Assembly (NCBI GenBank): GCA_030640215.1
Contig: DAOWJU010000300.1
Span: forward strand, 1 to 6,713
Source of the DNA: Desulfuromonadales bacterium
GTDB taxonomy: Bacteria; Desulfobacterota; Desulfuromonadia; Desulfuromonadales; BM103
Direction of reading: 5' to 3'
Length of the DNA stretch: 6,713 nt
Below, piece by piece: positions 1 to 5,822 of the stretch. The position numbers and the translations under genes were made by a program. Positions within the stretch are counted from its first letter, which is position 1; each line of letters starts with the position of its first letter. Under the pieces are notes generated by a model. It was not told the DNA's origin. It searched no databases and saw only the letters and a program-made list of their open reading frames with translations.

Positions 1-1215
1 CTCACAGCCATCACCTGACCCTCCATCATGTTTGACAAAGGTCGAACCGGCGTGAGTATGGCAATCGGTGCAGATCGCCGCTGCAACATGGTAATTACCG
101 GCACCAGAGCCGATATCTCTGGCATCGCCATGGCACTTCTCGCAATAGCCGTTTGCAGTGCCGTCAGTCCGGTCGTTCCAGAAGGTGTATTTAACTTCAC
201 TGTCAAGTACCGATGGTGATGAATAATCAAGCCCTGTTACTGTGTTGTAGGTTGTGGTTGTGGCCGATTTTCTTAAGACGAAATAGTTAGGGTAAGCAGG
301 GTCATAAGAATGACCGCTATGACAGATCAGGCAACCTGGCTTTTCGCCGTTGTCGTCGCCGTGTTCCTCGTAGGTATGGCAGGTCTGGCAGAGGGAGGAT
401 TTGTCAGATCGTTCTGGCCCATCACCGCGCAGTAGTTTGCCGTCGGACGGACTCAGCTCATTGATGTGGGCAACGCCGTCAGGTGTCGTAGCGTCTGAGT
501 CAACAAAGTGGACGCCGTGACAGGAGGTACATGAAACTCCACCATCAACGAGCCGGATGTCGGCATTCTCCTTGTTAATTAAAGTTGCACGATACTTGTC
601 TGGATGAGTAGCAACAGCTGTGCTGTAGTTGTTCACAATAGGATGAGTCAACCAGCCATGGTTGTCTGTCTGATCCCAGAGGGCATGGCAGGCTCGACAC
701 ATGGAATCGGCGGAATCGGCACCTGTTACGAGCAGCTTGGTGTTGTCGCCTACTTGTGCATGTGGGTTGTGACAGCGACTGCAGGTTATCTTGCCGGACG
801 AGGTGCCGTAGCGCGAATAGAACTCTGGATACTCAGAACGTAACGGAGCCTTCGCGCCAGCTGCTACCTGAATGTCAGACGGGGCAGACCAGGCGTGGGA
901 GGTCTGGCCAGAGGATGGTAGCCCTGTGCCATGATCGAAGGTGTTGCTCGCATCCCCGGAGGTTAAACGACCCTCTGTGTGACCATCGAGCCCTACCGGA
1001 GCGCCGTCATTGAGTGTGATATCGCCTGCCATGGGGTTGTGACATGTGAGGCAAACATTACCGCCTCCGAGTTCATCGATTGTTAGTCCGGTAAGATGGC
1101 ATTCTTTACAATTGAAATAATGAGTCGGCGTCGCTCCAACAGCTATTTCGGGAGTGGCGCAGAGCATCAGCCAGAGTAACAGGATTAATCGTAGAGTCGT
1201 CGGGTAATTGATCAT
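1..1215 (-). CDS. Secreted multiheme c-type cytochrome (3' end off the left edge)
   Basis: This is an open frame of 405 codons from an ATG at 1215 that runs off the left edge without a stop. Residues 1-28 form a Sec-type signal peptide: a short basic start, a hydrophobic core (LILLLWLMLCA), and likely cleavage near AVGA. The mature part carries nine CXXCH heme c motifs: CKECH 36-40, CLTCH 55-59, CSRCH 145-149, CRACH 173-177, CTSCH 229-233, CQTCH 276-280, CLICH 295-299, CEKCH 358-362 and CTDCH 382-386. The last two residues visible are C-E, possibly a tenth motif. Spacing is uneven, and many extra histidines could serve as distal ligands. Proteins like this are matured in the periplasm and carry electrons across it or outside the cell. 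I cannot assign a named family such as OmcX or MtrC from sequence alone. No strong Shine-Dalgarno is present; GAGAG ten bases upstream is the best candidate. The gene follows the EAL protein gene by 54 bases on the same strand. Confidence 0.93.
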   Translation of the reverse strand, partial: MINYPTTLRLILLLWLMLCATPEIAVGATPTHYFNCKECHLTGLTIDELGGGNVCLTCHNPMAGDITLNDGAPVGLDGHTEGRLTSGDASNTFDHGTGLPSSGQTSHAWSAPSDIQVAAGAKAPLRSEYPEFYSRYGTSSGKITCSRCHNPHAQVGDNTKLLVTGADSADSMCRACHALWDQTDNHGWLTHPIVNNYSTAVATHPDKYRATLINKENADIRLVDGGVSCTSCHGVHFVDSDATTPDGVAHINELSPSDGKLLRGDGPERSDKSSLCQTCHTYEEHGDDNGEKPGCLICHSGHSYDPAYPNYFVLRKSATTTTYNTVTGLDYSSPSVLDSEVKYTFWNDRTDGTANGYCEKCHGDARDIGSGAGNYHVAAAICTDCHTHAGSTFVKHDGGSGDGCE

Positions 1216-1269
1216 ATACTGTGTACTCTCATGGGCCCCCCATCTGACAAGCAGAGAGTAGACGGTTAA
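1216..1269 (-). promoter_or_regulatory. Structured leader between EAL gene and cytochrome gene
   Basis: In the minus-strand transcript a 7-base arm TACTCTC (1260-1254) can pair with GAGAGTA (1230-1224). Between them sits ATGGGGGGCCCAT (1243-1231), which can form its own 5-bp stem with a 3-base loop stacked directly on the outer stem. The GAGAG that is the best available ribosome binding site for the cytochrome lies in the outer stem, so pairing would hide it. A six-codon mini-frame (ATG at 1232, peptide MRVHSI) ends in a TGA that overlaps the cytochrome ATG. The structure is visible in the sequence; a regulatory role is inference. There is no T-run after the stem, so it is not a good terminator. 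Confidence 0.35.
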
Positions 1270-2916
1270 CTACTGAAGGATGTGGTGTGCAGCGACTGGA
1301 CGGCTGAAATAGAACCCCTGAAATTCATCGCAGGAGACCGAGTGCAGAAAATCCTTCTGCTCAAGAGTTTCCACCCCTTCGGCGAGCACTTTGAGATTGA
1401 GATTGTGCGCCATCGAAACAACAGCCGAGACAATTGCAATATCATCACTATCTTTCGGGATATCGGTAATGAAGGAACGGTCGATCTTCAACAGGTCAAT
1501 CGGGAATTTCTTCAGGTAGCTCAGCGAAGAATAACCGGTACCGAAATCGTCAACCGAAAGGTGGACCCCGAGTTTTTTCAGCTCAGTGAGAACGCATACG
1601 GCGTAGTCTACATTCTGCATCACTGAGCTTTCAGTTACCTCCAGCCCCAGCCAGGCGGGCTCAATACCAGTCTCATTGATGATCTGACAAATCTTTTCGT
1701 AGAGATCTGGCTGCTGGAACTGACGTGGCGAGAGATTCACTGAGACCCGGATCTGGTTTTCGTTCTCCTCATTCCAGACCATGGCATCCTGGCAGGCAGT
1801 ACGCAAGACCCACTCGCCGATTGGCACAATCAGGCCGATATGCTCTGCTAGCTGGATGAACTGGTCAGGATAGACCATGCCCAGATCCGGATGCTGCCAT
1901 CGCAGCAGCGCTTCAACACCGATCATGCGGCCGGATTCTGCGTCATACTGGGGCTGGTAATGGATGATAAATTCATCCCGATCAAGGGCTCGGCGCAGGC
2001 TGTTCTGCAGTTTCATCTGCTCGGAGGCGCGGAGGTTCATCTCTGGAGCAAAGAAAAGATGGGTACTGCGTCCTCTCTCTTTGGCGCGATGCAGCGCAAC
2101 ATCGCTGTTCTTGATTAATGTCTGCACATTGTCACCATCGAGGGGGTAGAGGGCGATACCGACACTTACGCTTATGAAGACCTCCTGATCATCGAGAAAG
2201 AACGGTTGCTTGATACTCTCATGGATTTTCTTCGCAATGATCGCCGCGTCCTCTTCGTAACGTATATTCCGCAATAGCAGAGTGAAACTGTCACCACCGA
2301 AACGAGCCGCAGTATCCTCCTCCCGGATGGTCTCAGTGATGCGCCGTGCAACAACCTTGAGCAGAGAATCGCCGAGGTCGTGACCAAAAACGTTGTTGAC
2401 CTTCTTGAAATGATCGATATCGATGGCAAAGACCGCTAAATGTTCATCATGCCGTCGGGCGTGGACGATTTCAGTGTTCAACCGATCCTGGAACAGGACA
2501 GGGTTGGGCAGTTCAGTCAGATGATCGTAGTGCGTCAGATAATCAGCCTTCTTTTCTGCAGAGCGCAGTTCGGTCACATCGATCATGGTTCCGACCAATC
2601 CGCTGTAGGTCTGCCCATTATTTTTAACAAAGCCAGCTTTGTGAAGCAGAACATTGCGCTGTTTACCGTCGGCTCGAGTCACGGAAGTCTCAACGATAAT
2701 ATTGCCGCCATCATGAAGAAGTTTCCGGTCTTCCTCGGCATAAATCTCCAAGATCCCCCCTAACTCCGCGCTGAAGCTCGTTAAGCCACAGAACTCGGCA
2801 AAGGCCCGATTCCAACCTGAAAAAAAGCCTTCCTTGTTTTTGAAAAAAATCGGGGTAGGGATAGCGTCCAGTGCCTCTATGGAGATTACGTTCATGATTT
2901 TGTTTAGTTCAGACAT
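1270..2916 (-). CDS. PAS-GGDEF-EAL protein, probable c-di-GMP phosphodiesterase with degenerate cyclase domain
   Basis: The product is 548 residues with no signal peptide or membrane segment, so it is probably cytosolic. Domains in order are PAS (about 12-118), GGDEF (about 123-285) and EAL (about 302-548). The GGDEF signature reads GGDSF (207-211): the fourth position, normally a metal-binding Glu, is Ser, so cyclase activity is doubtful. The inhibitory-site motif RxxD is kept at R198/D201, nine and six residues before the signature as in active cyclases, so c-di-GMP or GTP may still bind. The EAL domain looks complete: E335 in EALLRW, N394 in NLSPRQF, E426 in LEVTES, D456-D457 in DDFGTGYSS, K477, E513 in AEGVET and Q533 in QGFYFSRP. 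The expected net activity is hydrolysis of c-di-GMP to pGpG, modulated by the PAS ligand and the GGDEF domain. The ATG at 2916 is preceded by GAGG with a rather long 13-base spacing; an alternative ATG seven codons later has no better site. The cytochrome gene lies just downstream. Confidence 0.93.
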   Translation of the reverse strand: MSELNKIMNVISIEALDAIPTPIFFKNKEGFFSGWNRAFAEFCGLTSFSAELGGILEIYAEEDRKLLHDGGNIIVETSVTRADGKQRNVLLHKAGFVKNNGQTYSGLVGTMIDVTELRSAEKKADYLTHYDHLTELPNPVLFQDRLNTEIVHARRHDEHLAVFAIDIDHFKKVNNVFGHDLGDSLLKVVARRITETIREEDTAARFGGDSFTLLLRNIRYEEDAAIIAKKIHESIKQPFFLDDQEVFISVSVGIALYPLDGDNVQTLIKNSDVALHRAKERGRSTHLFFAPEMNLRASEQMKLQNSLRRALDRDEFIIHYQPQYDAESGRMIGVEALLRWQHPDLGMVYPDQFIQLAEHIGLIVPIGEWVLRTACQDAMVWNEENENQIRVSVNLSPRQFQQPDLYEKICQIINETGIEPAWLGLEVTESSVMQNVDYAVCVLTELKKLGVHLSVDDFGTGYSSLSYLKKFPIDLLKIDRSFITDIPKDSDDIAIVSAVVSMAHNLNLKVLAEGVETLEQKDFLHSVSCDEFQGFYFSRPVAAHHILQ

Positions 2917-3089
2917 TGCGGACTTTTGACCTCACTAATTATAAACGGCATAAGAGTCAAACAGGCTATCAATGCCCAATCATAGCAACCTGAAGATCAA
3001 AAAAACCTAGAATATTTATTCTCAATACTCACCTCGTTTGACAACTAAGACTCACTGCCGTCAATTCCACTATCCCCAATTTCAGGCCA
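2917..3089. other. Intergenic region upstream of the EAL gene
   Basis: No gene is supported here. On the minus strand it holds a perfect 14-base AT-rich palindrome AGAATATTTATTCT (3009-3022), a TTGTCA hexamer (3044-3039), a T-run just downstream of the palindrome, and a TATAAT hexamer (2943-2938). No -35 hexamer sits at a good distance from the TATAAT, so the promoter of the downstream gene is not fixed. The palindrome could be a regulator binding site; that is inference. Confidence 0.3.
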
Positions 3090-3127
3090 CAAAACAACGA
3101 AAGGCCGTCCAAGAATGGACGGCCTTT
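3090..3127 (-). terminator. Intrinsic terminator of the histidine kinase/response regulator operon
   Basis: A perfect 11-bp stem, AAAGGCCGTCC with GGACGGCCTTT (3127-3117 and 3110-3100), encloses the 6-base loop ATTCTT. In the minus-strand direction it is followed by CGTTGTTTT, giving an imperfect T-tract. It begins 36 bases after the response regulator stop codon. The stem is nearly symmetric, but the plus-strand side has no gene to terminate. Confidence 0.88.
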
Positions 3128-3163
3128 ATGGTGATTGTATGGAAACCAGCAAAAGCCAGTCAA

Positions 3164-3817
3164 TCAATTTTCGGCAACATAAAGCTCCAGCAATTTCATG
3201 CATTCGTAGAGTCTTCCACCCTCTTCGGTGAGGAAATAGGCCTTATTTTGATCTTGATCAATCACGTCTGCCTCTTTGAGATTCTTCAGATGAAAGACGA
3301 TCTTGGTGTGATCATCAAAATTGAGTTCTCGTGTAATCTCCATCAAGCGCATATTCTTCCGTTTGAAAATCATGCGGATAATATTGCGCCGGATCTCATT
3401 GTTCAAAGAACTTATGGCATTGTCTAAACCAATTTTCGCTGCACCTTCCTCAAACCTTGCCTCCTCTAGAACCCGTCCAATCGTAGCCAACAGATCCTCA
3501 ATCTTGAATGGCTTGGTCACATAATCGCTGGCTCCTTTCTGAATAGCGTTCACGGCGTTCTGGACCGTAGCAAAGGCAGTGATCATGATAACCTTGGTCT
3601 GTGGCTTCTTATGTTTCAACGCTGTCAGCGTATCAATGCCATTCATCCCCGGCATGACCATATCAAGCAGAACCAGAGTAAAATCTTCACTCTCCAGAAG
3701 GTTCAATGCAGCCTGGCCGTTATGAGCTTCGGCTGTCGTGTAGCCTGCATCCTGAAGGACATCGGAAAGGTTGCCTCTCAGTTCTGTATCATCGTCTACA
3801 ATCAGTATCCTGTTCAT
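3164..3817 (-). CDS. Response regulator with ArsR-like winged-helix output domain
   Basis: The product is 217 residues. Residues 1-118 are a CheY-like receiver: acidic pocket D8-D9, phospho-acceptor D52 in LVLLDMVMPGMNG, switch T80 in VIMITAFA, and K102 in TKPFK. A helical linker (about 119-134) leads to a C-terminal winged helix (about 135-217) with the pattern EIRRNIIRMI, then a recognition-helix-like stretch DDHTKIVFHLKNLKEADVI and a beta wing ending in YFLTEEG. This resembles the ArsR/HTH_20 class rather than the usual OmpR, NarL or NtrC outputs. The likely role is a phosphorylation-controlled DNA-binding regulator. The start is fixed by AAGGGA five bases upstream. It lies 12 bases after the kinase gene on the same strand, so the kinase is almost certainly its partner. 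Targets are unknown; its own operon and the downstream EAL/cytochrome genes are candidates by position only. Confidence 0.93.
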   Translation of the reverse strand: MNRILIVDDDTELRGNLSDVLQDAGYTTAEAHNGQAALNLLESEDFTLVLLDMVMPGMNGIDTLTALKHKKPQTKVIMITAFATVQNAVNAIQKGASDYVTKPFKIEDLLATIGRVLEEARFEEGAAKIGLDNAISSLNNEIRRNIIRMIFKRKNMRLMEITRELNFDDHTKIVFHLKNLKEADVIDQDQNKAYFLTEEGGRLYECMKLLELYVAEN

Positions 3818-3829
3818 GCTATTCCCTTA
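3818..3829 (-). promoter_or_regulatory. Ribosome binding site of the response regulator
   Basis: The whole 12-base gap between kinase and regulator reads TAAGGGAATAGC. AAGGGA (3828-3823) is a good Shine-Dalgarno with five bases to the ATG at 3817. The TAA at its left is in frame after the kinase TAG, giving tandem stops. There is no room for a promoter or terminator, supporting cotranscription. Confidence 0.8.
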
Positions 3830-5587
3830 CTATTGTATTGGCAATTTGACAATAAATGTTGTCCCTTCATTGATCGAACTAATAACTTCGATCATTCCAT
3901 GATGCTGACGGATAATTCCATAGACGATCGACAAACCCAAGCCAGTGCCGACCCCGACCTCCTTGGTTGTGAAGAACGGATCAAACACTTTGGAGAGATA
4001 TTCCTGCGGTATTCCACACCCGGTATCGTGGACCTTGACAATGATCTTGCCACTTTCCTCGAAGCTGCTTACAGAAAGGGTGCCACCGTCTGGCATTGCA
4101 TCAATCGCATTGTTAAATAGATTGATGAATACCCCTTCAAGCTTGAGTGGGTCGCCTAACACCTTCGTAACCAACAACATCTTTCTGTGTAGAACGATAT
4201 GTTCAAGTTCACAGGTCATCTGTGCAAATGCCTTGTCGACAATGTCGACGAGATCAACTTGAACCAGTTCGAGTTCCTGCTGCCGCGAGAACAGGAGTAA
4301 TTCTTTGGCTATATTGGAGGCTCTCTCTATATTACGCTCTACGGCCTCAACTCGCCGCAAAAGCGGATTCTCCTTCTCCAGGGGATCAAGTTTTTTGCGA
4401 AGCATCTGGATGTTTATTGAGGCATTTGTTAATGGGTTGTTAACTTCATGAGCGATGCCAGCGGCCATACGACCAAGTGATTCGAGGTTGCGTACCTGCA
4501 TTAATTCATCATCCTGTTTAAGCCGCTCAAGCTCAGCCGCCACTCGACTGGCAAAGATCTGCAACATCGAAGTGACGGTCCCGGATGTCTCCACCGGAGA
4601 GCTTCCCATGACGACCAGCAGACCAATCGGCGTCCCGGACGAATCATTCAATAGCGTACCGATATAGCTTTCGATCCCCATCGACAAGAGCATACTGTCT
4701 TCGGGGAAGAGCTGCGCAACATTCTGTGGATAGAGACACATCCCCTGACTAGTCACCTTGGCACAAGGGGTTCCGGCAAGGTCGTAGCTGAAATTTTCTT
4801 GTCTCTGGCCGTGGGAACTAATGGCAACGGTCTGGACCTTGTCCTCCTCCTGCTCGTCGAAGATGCCGATCATGGCATGGTCCATATTGAGGACCTTCGA
4901 CAGGTACTTTACCAGAGAGGTAAAAAAGGCGACACCGGTTGTGCCAGAGACCCCTTCCGCGATGGTGTGCAGGATAATTTCGGCGCGCTTGCGCTCTTTC
5001 ATCTCCAGGGCCAGGTGCTCATATGCTTCGTCCAATGCCAAGGTCCGGTTTCTGACCCGTTCCTCAAGTTCATCCTGAGCCTGTTTCAACTCAACAGTGG
5101 CCTGTTTCTGCACTGTAATATCGGTGAGGATAGCAAACGACTGAAAGAGCCCACCCTTAAGGTTACGTTCAGCAACAGCAGAAAAGAGGACGTCGAGTAT
5201 CTGCCCGTCGTGCTTGACGATCTGGAGAGGGATTTCTTTACAAAGGCCAGTGCAGGAGCATTCCGGGCAGTCATCCCCAGGGCACTGCCACGATGACTCT
5301 GCAGGCAGGAACGCCGTAAACTGCTTGCCAAGAACCTCCTGTCGCGTGTAGCCAAGCCTTTCCAACCACTCGTCACTCACCGCGACCAGGCAGCCATTAC
5401 CGTCGATCACATGGATCATAACCGGCGTCTTGGTTTGAATCAAATCCAGCCAGTCCCGAGAGTTACCAGACTCTCGTTCGGTGCGTTCACGAGCCGTTTG
5501 TTCAGACCGATACTTCTGCCATAAAACCAGCGAAATCAAAGCAAACGCAAAAAAACAGACGACCAGAATAATTACTAAATATTGCAT
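3830..5587 (-). CDS. Membrane-anchored PAS-GAF sensor histidine kinase
   Basis: The product is 585 residues. One transmembrane helix spans residues 3-23 with no periplasmic domain, so sensing is probably cytosolic. A PAS domain follows (about 46-162) with an insert holding five cysteines, C102, C107, C110, C112 and C116. Next come a coiled coil (about 160-202), a GAF domain (about 203-355, with GTPCAKV and the SYIGTLL strand), and the HisKA dimerisation domain with phospho-acceptor H380 in MAAGIAHEVNNPLTN. The HATPase domain has the N box NLFNNAIDAM (N493), G1 DTGCGIP (521-527), F box FDPFFTTK and G2 GTGLGLS (547-553). All catalytic motifs are intact, so it should autophosphorylate and pass phosphate to the adjacent regulator. 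The stimulus is unknown; the cysteines suggest a metal, Fe-S or redox signal, which is inference. The ATG at 5587 has only a modest AAGAGA about ten bases upstream. It is the first gene of a two-gene operon. Confidence 0.95.
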   Translation of the reverse strand: MQYLVIILVVCFFAFALISLVLWQKYRSEQTARERTERESGNSRDWLDLIQTKTPVMIHVIDGNGCLVAVSDEWLERLGYTRQEVLGKQFTAFLPAESSWQCPGDDCPECSCTGLCKEIPLQIVKHDGQILDVLFSAVAERNLKGGLFQSFAILTDITVQKQATVELKQAQDELEERVRNRTLALDEAYEHLALEMKERKRAEIILHTIAEGVSGTTGVAFFTSLVKYLSKVLNMDHAMIGIFDEQEEDKVQTVAISSHGQRQENFSYDLAGTPCAKVTSQGMCLYPQNVAQLFPEDSMLLSMGIESYIGTLLNDSSGTPIGLLVVMGSSPVETSGTVTSMLQIFASRVAAELERLKQDDELMQVRNLESLGRMAAGIAHEVNNPLTNASINIQMLRKKLDPLEKENPLLRRVEAVERNIERASNIAKELLLFSRQQELELVQVDLVDIVDKAFAQMTCELEHIVLHRKMLLVTKVLGDPLKLEGVFINLFNNAIDAMPDGGTLSVSSFEESGKIIVKVHDTGCGIPQEYLSKVFDPFFTTKEVGVGTGLGLSIVYGIIRQHHGMIEVISSINEGTTFIVKLPIQ

Positions 5588-5596
5588 AGTGGCGGT

Positions 5597-5609
5597 TTCT
5601 CTTAGAGAA
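5597..5609. promoter_or_regulatory. Short palindrome just upstream of the kinase start
   Basis: TTCTCT and AGAGAA form a perfect 6-bp inverted repeat around one central base, ten bases from the kinase ATG. It overlaps the only candidate ribosome binding site. It could be an operator, for example for autoregulation by the response regulator, or a small hairpin affecting translation. Function is not shown by the sequence. Confidence 0.25.
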
Positions 5610-5726
5610 CAATAATTTTCTGAGGTTAGCTCAGCAGACGTCTATTAGCAACAGTGAATCTGGGGAATGACTTAGGAACAACTGGTAAGCTCACGCTAAT
5701 AACATAATGACACGATCACTACAGAC

Positions 5727-5755
5727 ATTTGATGCAGGAATTTGATTATTGACAA
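5727..5755 (-). promoter_or_regulatory. Candidate sigma-70 promoter for the kinase/regulator operon
   Basis: TTGTCA (5755-5750; five of six bases match the -35 consensus) is followed after 17 bases by TCAAAT (5732-5727; four of six match the -10 consensus). It lies just after the upstream terminator and would give a leader of roughly 130 bases before the kinase start. The rest of the leader (5588-5720) shows no other clear element besides the palindrome at 5597-5609. Confidence 0.35.
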
Positions 5756-5764
5756 TTACGCAAC

Positions 5765-5788
5765 AAAAAAGACGGCACAGAGGCCGTC
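5765..5788 (-). terminator. Intrinsic terminator of the phosphoglycerate mutase gene
   Basis: GACGGC (5788-5783) pairs with GCCGTC (5776-5771) around the loop CTCTGT, followed in the minus-strand direction by TTTTTT. It starts 34 bases after the stop codon at 5823 and separates the mutase gene from the two-component operon. Confidence 0.9.
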
Positions 5789-5822
5789 CTATTTGTATGT
5801 CGTAAGTCTTCGATGAAAGGGG

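Noticed and set aside
604..1013. Plus-strand open frames of 79 and 85 codons over the cytochrome region
   Set aside because: They overlap a minus-strand frame with a signal peptide and nine regularly formed CXXCH motifs; they show no recognisable domain or ribosome binding site.
1216..1269. Possible c-di-GMP (GEMM) riboswitch before the cytochrome
   Set aside because: Such riboswitches precede cytochrome genes in Geobacter-like bacteria, but the 54-base gap is too short and lacks the conserved core sequences.
2938..2960. Promoter formed by TTGACT and TATAAT upstream of the EAL gene
   Set aside because: The hexamers are only 11 bases apart, too close for a standard sigma-70 promoter, and the implied start site would fall on the ribosome binding site.
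3611..4120. Plus-strand open frame of 169 codons across the kinase/regulator junction
   Set aside because: It spans two well-supported opposite-strand genes and has no recognisable features.
4799..5296. Plus-strand open frame of 165 codons antisense to the kinase
   Set aside because: It lies wholly inside the intact PAS-GAF kinase gene and resembles no family; it is a shadow frame.
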